Source: Microbacterium terricola
GTDB taxonomy: Bacteria; Actinomycetota; Actinomycetes; Actinomycetales; Microbacteriaceae
Length of the DNA stretch: 64,000 nucleotides
Reading direction: 5' to 3'
Assembly: GCF_027943945.1 (NCBI RefSeq)
Contig: NZ_AP027141.1
Span: 930,001 to 994,000, forward strand
Part shown: piece after piece, positions 16,885 through 24,026 of the stretch
Layout: each line of letters starts with the position of its first letter
Numbering within the stretch: the stretch's first letter is position 1
Notes under the pieces: generated by a model
What the model saw: only the letters and a program-made list of their open reading frames with translations
What the model was told of the DNA's origin: nothing
Database searches by the model: none
Position numbers and translations under genes: made by a program

Positions 16885-17598
16885 TCAGGTGAGCTCGAGC
16901 GAGTTCCACTCGCCCGGTTCGCCGAGCTCGCCGTAGCGCACGTCGATGCCGGTCGCGCTCACCTCGGCGACGCAGACGAGCAGCGAGAGCGTCGGGTAGC
17001 CGTGCGGCCGGTTGTCGCGGATGATCGCCCGGTCGTCGCGGCTGGGCAGCTCGGCAGAGCGTCCCAGGACGTCGATCCACGGCTGCCACCACGACGCGCC
17101 CTCTCGCGGTGCCGCATCCCGGAAGTCGCCGAGCCAGCGTGCGATGCGCGGGGTGCGCGGATCGTCGACGTCCTCGTGCGCGAGCATGTGCGTGCCGGGG
17201 GAGAGCTCGGTGGTCTGCAGCGTCGCGCCGTCCCACGACATCACACGCGCGCCCGACGGTGTCACCTCCACCAGATTGAAGCCGTGCGTCGCCGGCGCCT
17301 CCTGAGGGGCGCGTCCGGCCACCGCATCGAGCACGATCCCGCCGCGTGAGATCAGCTCCGATTCCGGGCGCGCCGAGACGTCGGCGCGGTTGAGCAGCAC
17401 CGCGAGCCTGCGTGTGTGGGGGTCGGCGGCGAGCCAGGCGCCACCGGCTCGCGCGTCGCGCACGCCGACGACGCCCGACTGGTCGGGCCACCACCGGCCG
17501 AGCGGGTTCCACGGGCGGGCAGGGTCCTCGTCGCGCACCGCGAGCAGCTGCACCGACGACCCGGCGGCCTCGGGAACACGGATGATGACGGTGCACAT
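16885..17598 (-). CDS. NRDE-family (TANGO2-like) protein
   Basis: 237 residues beginning MCTVII, with Cys2 in the position of an N-terminal nucleophile, and the family NRDE motif present as VRDEDP at about residues 22-27, then RPWNPLGRWWPD and LAVLLNRAD. The family (transport and Golgi organisation 2) is linked to haem or lipid handling in animals; the bacterial function is unknown. The N-to-V change in NRDE is notable but the RDE is kept. ATG 17598 is supported because the Cys2 position fits the family. It is divergent from coaBC with 48 bases between. Confidence 0.8.
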   Translation of the reverse strand: MCTVIIRVPEAAGSSVQLLAVRDEDPARPWNPLGRWWPDQSGVVGVRDARAGGAWLAADPHTRRLAVLLNRADVSARPESELISRGGIVLDAVAGRAPQEAPATHGFNLVEVTPSGARVMSWDGATLQTTELSPGTHMLAHEDVDDPRTPRIARWLGDFRDAAPREGASWWQPWIDVLGRSAELPSRDDRAIIRDNRPHGYPTLSLLVCVAEVSATGIDVRYGELGEPGEWNSLELT

Positions 17599-17646
17599 GG
17601 ACGGGGTACTCCTGACGGGATGCGGCGGGTCTGCCAAGATCGGATG

Positions 17647-18921
17647 ATGTTCGTCGTCGTGGGTGTGACGGGCGGCATCGCCGCCTACAAGTCCGTGCAG
17701 CTCGTCCGACTCCTCGTGCGGGACGGACACGAGGTGCATGTCGTCCCGACCGCGGACGCCCTGCGCTTCGTCGGCCTGCCGACCTGGGAGGCGATCAGCC
17801 GCAATCCGGTGACCACCACGGTTCACGAGGACGTCGCCCGGGTGCGGCACGTCGCGCTCGGCCAGGCGGCCGACCTCGTCATCGTGGCGCCGGCGACGGC
17901 GAACTCGCTGGCGAAGATGGCCGCAGGCCTCGCAGACGATCTGCTCGGCACAACCCTACTCGCCACCACCGCCCCGGTCGTCGTGGCGCCCGCGATGCAC
18001 ACCGAGATGTGGCGGCATCCGGCGACCCAGCACAACATCGCGACGCTGAAGTCCCGCGGCGTGCACGTGGTCGGCCCTGACGACGGGGCGCTCACCGGTG
18101 ACGACAGCGGGCTCGGACGCATGACGGAGCCGGAGGCGATCCTGGCGGCGGCGCTGGCAGTGGTCGAGGACGACGGTGCCGCGGAGGGCGATGCCGCGGA
18201 CGACGATGCCGCGCGGCCGGTGGTGCGCCGCCACGACCTCATGGGGCTGTCGGTCGTCGTCAGCGCAGGCGGCACCCGCGAGCCGATCGACCCGGTGCGC
18301 TTCATCGGCAACCGCTCCAGCGGCAAGCAGGGCGTGGCCCTCGCTGTCGCTGCGGCCGAGCGGGGTGCTGACGTCATCCTGATCGCGGCGCACGTCGACG
18401 CCGAGGTGCTCGCCGACGCGCTCGCGCACCCCGCCGTGCGCATCGAGCGGGCGGGAACGACGGACGATCTCGCCGACGCCGTGCAGACCGCGGCGGTCTC
18501 TGCGGATGTGGTCGTGATGGCAGCCGCCGTGGCCGACTACCGCGTCGCCGGCATCTCGGACCGCAAGATCACGAAGGACTCGGCCGAGTCGACGACCCGG
18601 ACCCTGGAACTCGTCGAGAACGTCGACATCCTCGCTGCACTGTGCCGGCAGCGCCGCCCCGGGCAGCTGATCGTCGGCTTCGCCGCCGAGACGCCCGCCG
18701 AGGGGGAGTCGCTGGCCGAACGCGCCCGCCGCAAGGTGCTGCGCAAGGACGCCGACCTGCTCGCCGCGAACGAGGTCGGGTGGACCCAGGGCTTCGAAGC
18801 AGACGAGAACGCGCTCGTCATCGTGGATCGCGCAGGCGACGTCGTCGCCGAGCCGCACGGGACGAAGCGCGAGGTCGCCGAGGCGGTCTGGGACGCCGTG
18901 CTGAGCATCCACACGCCCTGA
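17647..18921 (+). CDS. coaBC: Bifunctional phosphopantothenoylcysteine decarboxylase / phosphopantothenate-cysteine ligase
   Basis: About 424 residues covering two successive steps of coenzyme A synthesis. The CoaC half has GVTGGIAAYKSVQLVR (FMN site), the active-site His in VHEDVARVRHVAL, and PAMHTEMWRHPAT, where His replaces the Asn of the textbook PAMNxxMW, as in mycobacteria. The CoaB half has SAGGTREPIDPVRFIGNRSSGKQG, AAAVADYR and the lysine-rich KITKD. ATG 17647 is preferred: CAAGAT ends six bases before it, approximating the window's leaderless promoter rule; an in-frame ATG at 17644 is the alternative. An internal Asp/Ala-rich linker (EDDGAAEGDAADDDAA) joins the domains. Confidence 0.95.
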   Translation: MFVVVGVTGGIAAYKSVQLVRLLVRDGHEVHVVPTADALRFVGLPTWEAISRNPVTTTVHEDVARVRHVALGQAADLVIVAPATANSLAKMAAGLADDLLGTTLLATTAPVVVAPAMHTEMWRHPATQHNIATLKSRGVHVVGPDDGALTGDDSGLGRMTEPEAILAAALAVVEDDGAAEGDAADDDAARPVVRRHDLMGLSVVVSAGGTREPIDPVRFIGNRSSGKQGVALAVAAAERGADVILIAAHVDAEVLADALAHPAVRIERAGTTDDLADAVQTAAVSADVVVMAAAVADYRVAGISDRKITKDSAESTTRTLELVENVDILAALCRQRRPGQLIVGFAAETPAEGESLAERARRKVLRKDADLLAANEVGWTQGFEADENALVIVDRAGDVVAEPHGTKREVAEAVWDAVLSIHTP

Positions 18922-18940
18922 CGCGGGCCTGATTCCCGCG
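18922..18940 (+). terminator. Short terminator-like hairpin after coaBC
   Basis: A six-bp GC stem (CGCGGG 18922-18927 with CCCGCG 18935-18940) directly follows the coaBC stop. It is weak compared with others in this window. Confidence 0.4.
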
Positions 18941-18959
18941 GGGGCGGCCGTTATGCCGC

Positions 18960-19141
18960 TAGGATGAAACGGACGTTCCGCTCCCGACGTCGCAGCTCGC
19001 AGAAGCGAGTGCCCGCGGCCGGAGGCGGAACAGCCCCTTCCGCGTCAGTGACGGCGACCTGCCGCCCGCGGATGCACCACGACCAGACCGGCTCCGACCG
19101 GTCATCGCCGGAGCCATCCGGCACTCACGCTCAGGAGGAGC
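18960..19141 (+). promoter_or_regulatory. Promoter and long leader of the SNF2 helicase gene
   Basis: TAGGAT at 18960-18965 is a good -10 candidate, which would give a leader of about 170 bases before ATG 19142. The leader can pair GTTCCGC (about 18974) with GCGGAAC (about 19025), and AGGAGG at 19134-19139 is a strong ribosome site. No convincing coding frame or known RNA family is recognised. Unlike most neighbours, this gene is not predicted leaderless. Confidence 0.4.
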
Positions 19142-21304
19142 ATGCCGACTACGGCATCCGCCGCTCAGAAGACGGCGAATCAGCGACGCAGGAAGACGTC
19201 GCCGGCGCGGCGCGACGACGAAGCGCCCGTCATCCCGATCCTCGCCCGCAAGGTGCGCGAGGTCGAGGCGAAGGCGCAGCGCGGCAAGCTCGGCCCCACG
19301 AACCGCGTCAAGTTCCAGGTGATCGCGTTCCTCGTCCGCGAGGAGCGTGCGCGCGTCAAGGCCGACACCGACCTCACCGACGCCTCGCGCGCCGAACTGC
19401 TCAAGCGCCTCGACGGCGTTGCGACGATCCTGGCGAAGACCGCAGCCCGCGACACATCGCTGATCCAGCTGCTCGAGGTCGACCAGGCCACATCGCCCGT
19501 CGCCAAGCGCATGCGCCGCGACTGGCTGCTCGAGTCGGGCGCCGAGCTCGCGCCCGACGAGCTGATCATCACCGACGTCGCCCCCAAGGTCACCTCGGTC
19601 GTGCCCGAGGCGCTCGCCGAGCGCCAGGTGCACCCGCCTCAGGTCGAGGCCCGCCGTGAATCCAACCCGTTCCTGGCTCCCGACCTGTCGGCCCGCGCCC
19701 CGAAGGAGACGCCGCGCCGCCGCCTCGACGGCTGGGAGCTGATGGGTCCGCTGTACAAGGCGTTCGAGACCGGTGCCGGCGGTGGTGCCGCCACCATGCC
19801 CCTGCCGGAGGTGCCCGAGTTCGATCGGCTCTCGCCCAAGGGCCTCGAGATCATGCCGCACCAGTCGCGGTTCCTCGAGGCGGTGCGCGAGGGTCACCGC
19901 TCGTTCCTGCTCGCCGACGAGCCCGGCCTGGGCAAGACCGCCGAGTCGGTGCTGGCAGCATCCGTCGCGAACGCGTATCCGCTGCTGGCCGTCGTGCCCA
20001 ACGTCGTGAAGATGAACTGGGCGCGCGAGGTCGAGCGCTGGACGCCGCAGCGGCGCGCCACGGTCATCACCGGTGACGGTGAGGACATCGACGCCTTCGC
20101 CGACGTGTTCATCGTCAACTACGAGATCCTCGACCGCCACCTGTCGTGGCTCGGCTCGATCGGCCTCAAGGGCATGGTCGTCGACGAGGCGCACTTCATC
20201 AAGAACCTCACCTCGCAGCGCTCGCAGAACGTGCTGGCGCTCGCGACGCGCATCCGCGAGCAGGTGCGCGACCCGCTCCTCCTGGCCCTCACCGGCACGC
20301 CGCTGATCAACGACGTCGAGGACTTCGACGCGATCTGGCGGTTCCTCGGGTGGACGAACGGCGAGAAGCCGGGCCCCGCGCTGATGGAGAAGCTCGACCA
20401 GACCGGCCTCACGCCCGCAGACAAGGCGTTCTACCCCGAAGCCCGCGGAGCCGTCATCTCGATGGGCATCGTTCGACGCAAGAAGAAGGATGTCGCCGCC
20501 GACCTGCCCGACAAGCTCATCGCCGACCTGCCGGTCGAGCTGGACGACGAGTTCGGCCGCTCCATCCGCCAGGCCGAGCGCGAGCTCGGCGAGCGTCTGG
20601 CGGCGAAGTACCGCCGGATCATCGACGCTCGCGGAGACCGCGGACTGGAGCCGGGGGAGATCGACGCCGACATCGTGCGGCTCGTCGCCCAGAACGAGCT
20701 CGAGGAGTCGAAGGCCGCCGGAACCGGCGCCGACAACGTCTTCACGATGGTGCGCAAGATCGGCCAGGCCAAGGCGACGCTCGCTGCCGACTACGCGGTG
20801 CAGCTGCAGCGCTCGGTCGACAAGGTCGTCTTCTTCGCCAAGCACATCGACGTCATGGACACCGCAGAGGCGCACTTCGCCGCGGCGGGACTCCGCACGG
20901 TGTCGCTGCGCGGAGACCAGACCACGGCGGCCCGCCAGCAGGCGATCGACGCGTTCAACTCCGACCCCGGCGTCGCGATCGCGGTCTGCTCGCTCACCGC
21001 CGCCGGTGTCGGCGTGAACATGCAGGCCTCGTCGAACGTCGTGCTCGCGGAGCTGTCGTGGACTGCTGCCGAGCAGACCCAGGCCATCGACCGCGTCCAC
21101 CGCATCGGGCAGGACGAGCCGGTCACGGCATGGCGCATCATCGCCGCGCACACGATCGACACCAAGATCGCGGAGCTCATCGACTCGAAGCAGGGGCTCG
21201 CCCAGCGCGCGCTCGACGGCGACGCCGTCGACCCGCAGTCCAGCGACTCGGTGCAGCTGTCCGCCCTGATGCATCTGCTGCGGCAGGCCCTCGGCGGCGA
21301 ATAG
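19142..21304 (+). CDS. SNF2-family DEAD/DEAH helicase-like ATPase
   Basis: 720 residues. A Lys/Arg-rich N-terminus and about 230 residues of family-specific sequence precede the SNF2 ATPase core: Walker A DEPGLGKTAES at about residue 259, VVPNVVKMNWARE (motif Ia), DEAH in VVDEAHFIKN, LTGTPLINDVEDF (motif III), then lobe 2 with VVFFAKHIDVMD, GVGVNMQASSNVV and QAIDRVHRIGQ. It resembles SMARCAL1-type annealing or remodelling enzymes; the bacterial role is probably nucleic-acid remodelling in repair or transcription. No nuclease or methylase gene is adjacent, so it does not look like a restriction or defence system here. Confidence 0.88.
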   Translation: MPTTASAAQKTANQRRRKTSPARRDDEAPVIPILARKVREVEAKAQRGKLGPTNRVKFQVIAFLVREERARVKADTDLTDASRAELLKRLDGVATILAKTAARDTSLIQLLEVDQATSPVAKRMRRDWLLESGAELAPDELIITDVAPKVTSVVPEALAERQVHPPQVEARRESNPFLAPDLSARAPKETPRRRLDGWELMGPLYKAFETGAGGGAATMPLPEVPEFDRLSPKGLEIMPHQSRFLEAVREGHRSFLLADEPGLGKTAESVLAASVANAYPLLAVVPNVVKMNWAREVERWTPQRRATVITGDGEDIDAFADVFIVNYEILDRHLSWLGSIGLKGMVVDEAHFIKNLTSQRSQNVLALATRIREQVRDPLLLALTGTPLINDVEDFDAIWRFLGWTNGEKPGPALMEKLDQTGLTPADKAFYPEARGAVISMGIVRRKKKDVAADLPDKLIADLPVELDDEFGRSIRQAERELGERLAAKYRRIIDARGDRGLEPGEIDADIVRLVAQNELEESKAAGTGADNVFTMVRKIGQAKATLAADYAVQLQRSVDKVVFFAKHIDVMDTAEAHFAAAGLRTVSLRGDQTTAARQQAIDAFNSDPGVAIAVCSLTAAGVGVNMQASSNVVLAELSWTAAEQTQAIDRVHRIGQDEPVTAWRIIAAHTIDTKIAELIDSKQGLAQRALDGDAVDPQSSDSVQLSALMHLLRQALGGE

Positions 21305-21325
21305 GCCTCTCGCTAGGGTGGCCGG

Positions 21326-22414
21326 ATGGCCATCGATCCACAGACGCTGCTCACCGGACCCCGGGGGCGGCGTCTGTGTCTCGAGTACCTCGTGGCCTCG
21401 GCGCGCGAGGCGGGGACGCCGGAGGGCGAAGCCGCCGCGACCGCGATCTTCTGGGCGGCGCACCAGCTCGATCCGAACCCGGGCACGCTGATGAGGATCG
21501 GCGACGACGACGGCTCGTTCGTGGAGCCGGTCGTGAGCGCGACGGACGTCGCCGAGGCGCTGGCGGGTGTCGAGCCGGCGGAACCCACGGCAGGGTCCCT
21601 GCGCGAAGCTCTCGCGGCTTCCGCGGACAGCGCGAGGTACTGGCAGGAGCCGGACGGGGAGGACGCGCTGGCGGCCTCCGCCGAGCTCCGCCCCGCGCTG
21701 GACGGCGTCGCGAGCGCGATCGCCGCGTCACCGCACGCGGCGTGGTGGGACAGCCCCGTCGATCCTGAAGACCAATGGAGCGTGCCCTGGGACGGGGACG
21801 CCACCCTGCCTTCGGGCCGCGACGCCGTCCTGCGCACGTGGCGCGAAGCCACGGTCGCCGAGGAGATCCGGGCGGAGCGGGAGCGCTCGGCAGATCCGAC
21901 GGAGAACTGGACGGGCGAGTGGTGGTCGATGCCGCCCGCCTGGTTCGTCCACACCACGCGCTCGCTCGGCGAGGCGGGCCCGGCCGGGCTGTGGTTCGTC
22001 GAGGACGGAACGGGGTGGGAGACGGCGGTCGCGACTCCGGTCGACGCGGTCCCCGCGCGGGTGATCGAGATCGACGGCCCGGATGCCTGGATCGAGCTGT
22101 GCCGCCGGCATCCGCTCGTCGTCACCGCATCCCGCCGTCATGACTGGTACCGCGCGACAGGTCGCGCCGGGGAGTGGGTCGTGCCCGACTGGTCGAAGGT
22201 GGCGGAGGAGGCGGATGCGGTGCACCTGAGCGTCCAGGGCTACCTCTCCACCGCGGGGCGCGCGATCGACATCGGCGAGGGCAAGGCGAGCGTCCTGGCC
22301 GGCTGGAGCCCGGATGCGACCTACTGGTTCGCCGGCACCAGCGCTCGGCCGGCTGACGCCAGGTCCTGGCAGCTCGTCGACGACAGGTGGGTACCGGCTG
22401 TCGTCGACGAGTGA
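21326..22414 (+). CDS. Hypothetical 362-residue acidic, Trp-rich protein
   Basis: I do not recognise this protein. It is acidic and unusually rich in tryptophan (about 17), with no membrane span and no signal peptide. A helical N-terminal third (residues 1-110) is followed by a region with repeated WW/WS pairs (AWWDSP, WSVPWDG, EWWSMPPAW), then two beta-rich segments with similar layout (AWIELCRRHPLVVTASRRHDWYRATG). TAGGGT ends six bases before ATG 21326, a leaderless promoter. Position after the SNF2 gene and before pfkA gives no functional clue. Codon use is normal for the genome, so it is a real gene. Confidence 0.7.
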   Translation: MAIDPQTLLTGPRGRRLCLEYLVASAREAGTPEGEAAATAIFWAAHQLDPNPGTLMRIGDDDGSFVEPVVSATDVAEALAGVEPAEPTAGSLREALAASADSARYWQEPDGEDALAASAELRPALDGVASAIAASPHAAWWDSPVDPEDQWSVPWDGDATLPSGRDAVLRTWREATVAEEIRAERERSADPTENWTGEWWSMPPAWFVHTTRSLGEAGPAGLWFVEDGTGWETAVATPVDAVPARVIEIDGPDAWIELCRRHPLVVTASRRHDWYRATGRAGEWVVPDWSKVAEEADAVHLSVQGYLSTAGRAIDIGEGKASVLAGWSPDATYWFAGTSARPADARSWQLVDDRWVPAVVDE

Positions 22415-22505
22415 GAGAGCCGTGTGGCCGCGGCGGTGCCTCCGGCGATAGTGTCGGACGTGGCGACGTCGCCGGCCACCGATTCCCACACGAAGGACCC
22501 TTGCT

Positions 22506-23534
22506 ATGAAGATCGGAATCCTCACCAGCGGCGGCGATTGCCCGGGACTGAACGCGGTGATCCGCGGCGTCGTGCTGAAGGGGAGCACGACCTACGATCT
22601 GGAGTTCGTCGGCATCAAGGACGGCTGGCGCGGCGTCGTCGACGGCGACTTCTTCCCGCTCACCCGCCACGAGGTCAAGGGCCTGTCGAAGGTCGGCGGC
22701 ACGATCCTCGGCACGAGCCGCACCAACCCGTACGAGGGTCCGCGCGGCGGCGCCGAGAACATCGCCAAGACGCTGTACGGCCACCGCATCGACGGCATCA
22801 TCGCGATCGGGGGCGAGGGCACGCTGGCCGCGGCCAACCGTCTCGCCAACGACGGCATCAACGTGCTCGGCGTGCCGAAGACGATCGACAACGACCTGCG
22901 GGCGACGGACTACTCGTTCGGATTCGACACCGCGCTGAACATCGCGAGCGAGGCGATGGACCGCCTCCGCACGACCGGCGACTCGCACCAGCGCTGCATG
23001 GTCGCCGAGGTCATGGGACGCCACGTCGGGTGGATCGCGCTGCACGCGGGCATCGCCGCCGGCGCGCACGTCATCTGCATCCCTGAGGTGCCCCTGTCGC
23101 TCGACGAGATCGCGGATCAGGTCACCCGTGCCCACGACCGCGGCCGTGCGCCCCTCGTGGTCGTGTCGGAAGGGTTCACGCTCAAGGGCATGGACGAGGC
23201 CTTCAGTGACAAGGGGCTCGACGCCTTCAACCGTCCGCGTCTGGGCGGGATCAGCGAGGTGCTCGCTCCCGAGATCGAGCGGATCACCGGCATCGAGACC
23301 CGGGCCACCGTCCTCGGCCACATCCAGCGCGGTGGCTCGCCGTCGGCGTTCGACCGCGTGCTCGCCACCCGTCTCGGCCTGCACGCCGCGGATGCGGTCG
23401 TCGAGGGCGCCTGGGGCCAGATGGTGTCGCTGAAGGGCACCGACATCGTGCGCGTGCCGTTCGCCGAAGCACTGGGCGAGCTCAACACGGTCCCGCAGTA
23501 CCGCTACGACGAGGCCGCCGCGCTCTTCGGCTGA
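22506..23534 (+). CDS. pfkA: 6-phosphofructokinase
   Basis: 342 residues, the committed step of glycolysis. GGDCPGLNAVIRG (nucleotide loop) opens the protein, followed by GGEGTLAAANRL, the substrate-binding PKTIDNDL, and GRHVGWIALHAG. At the two positions that separate phosphoryl donors this protein has Gly after GGE and Lys in PKTIDND. From what I know of group III actinobacterial enzymes, the Gly/Lys pair goes with ATP, and Asp/Lys with pyrophosphate, so ATP use is likelier. An AAGGA ribosome site precedes ATG 22506. It converges with the S9 peptidase gene over a repeat-rich gap. Confidence 0.95.
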   Translation: MKIGILTSGGDCPGLNAVIRGVVLKGSTTYDLEFVGIKDGWRGVVDGDFFPLTRHEVKGLSKVGGTILGTSRTNPYEGPRGGAENIAKTLYGHRIDGIIAIGGEGTLAAANRLANDGINVLGVPKTIDNDLRATDYSFGFDTALNIASEAMDRLRTTGDSHQRCMVAEVMGRHVGWIALHAGIAAGAHVICIPEVPLSLDEIADQVTRAHDRGRAPLVVVSEGFTLKGMDEAFSDKGLDAFNRPRLGGISEVLAPEIERITGIETRATVLGHIQRGGSPSAFDRVLATRLGLHAADAVVEGAWGQMVSLKGTDIVRVPFAEALGELNTVPQYRYDEAAALFG

Positions 23535-23599
23535 TCCCGCGAGCCCGGGCGGGACGTTGGCGCGGTTGCCGCAGCATCCGCCGCTCGCTCGCTGTCGAA

Positions 23600-23634
23600 A
23601 ACACCTGTTCTGGCGGACGCAGGACGATGGATGC
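23600..23634. repeat. 35-base direct repeat, left copy
   Basis: Begins AACACCTGTTCTGGCG and continues to ATGGATGC. It is repeated at 23905-23939 with one mismatch, 305 bases away. The two copies bracket the DUF559 remnant. Its first 15 bases belong to the GAACA/TGTTC repeat family also found at 7655-7826. Confidence 0.85.
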
Positions 23635-23691
23635 TGCGAACGTCCTGTTCTGGCCGGATCACGTGTTCTGGAGTGACCGTCGACCGCTGCC

Positions 23692-23898
23692 CAGGCGCCG
23701 ATGCGCGCCCTGCGCCATCGCGGTGCGGATGGTGTCGAGTACGTGATCCCACTGGAACAGCACCTGGTGGAAGTCGAAGCGCAGCACGACGTATCCGAGC
23801 GCGACGAGGCGGGCATCCGCCTCGATGTCGCGGCGGCGATCGGCGGCGCTGCTGTGGTGCGCGAATCCGTCCAGCTGGATCGCGAGCGAGTCTCCGTC
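23692..23898 (-). pseudogene. Remnant of a DUF559 (Vsr/PD-(D/E)XK-like) nuclease gene, C-terminal part only
   Basis: The minus strand encodes about 65 residues that match the end of actinobacterial DUF559 proteins: SLAIQLDGFAHHSS, DRRRDIEADARLVALGYVVLRFDFHQVLF and a final helix TIRTAMAQGAHR. This is the nuclease half, with the Q-x-D-G and catalytic-type strand intact, but the N-terminal AbiEi-like region is absent. The frame is open but has no plausible start, and repeat sequence abuts it on both sides. It therefore looks like a deletion remnant. A separate N-terminal fragment of the same protein class lies at 55014. Confidence 0.75.
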
Positions 23899-23904
23899 GG
23901 CCGG

Positions 23905-23978
23905 AACACCTGTTCTGGCGCACGCAGGACGATGGATGCCGTCAGCCACCTGTCTCCGCCAGAACAGGTGTTCTGGCG
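23905..23978. repeat. 35-base direct repeat, right copy, plus GAACA/TGTTC palindrome
   Basis: 23905-23939 repeats 23600-23634. It is followed by a perfect inverted repeat with arms CGCCAGAACA (23957-23966) and TGTTCTGGCG (23969-23978) around GG, the reverse-complement form of the palindrome at 7711-7732. The two palindromes also share the flanking sequence CTCCGCCAGAACA. The unit lies just downstream of the S9 peptidase stop on the opposite strand. Confidence 0.85.
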
Positions 23979-24026
23979 CACCGGGAGAGCCACCGGAGCC
24001 TGCCCGGCGGACGTGCCGCAGCCTGC

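Noticed and set aside
18960..19141. Small coding frame from ATG 18964 in the SNF2 leader
   Set aside because: Basic, low-complexity sequence that runs into another frame of the helicase gene; no ribosome site and no conservation cue.
18959..21463. 834-codon minus-strand frame opposite the SNF2 gene
   Set aside because: Same shadow effect; the plus strand has complete helicase motifs.
19142..22414. SNF2 helicase plus unknown protein as a defence island
   Set aside because: No nuclease, methylase or other phage-defence partner is adjacent, and flanking genes (coaBC, pfkA) are core metabolism.
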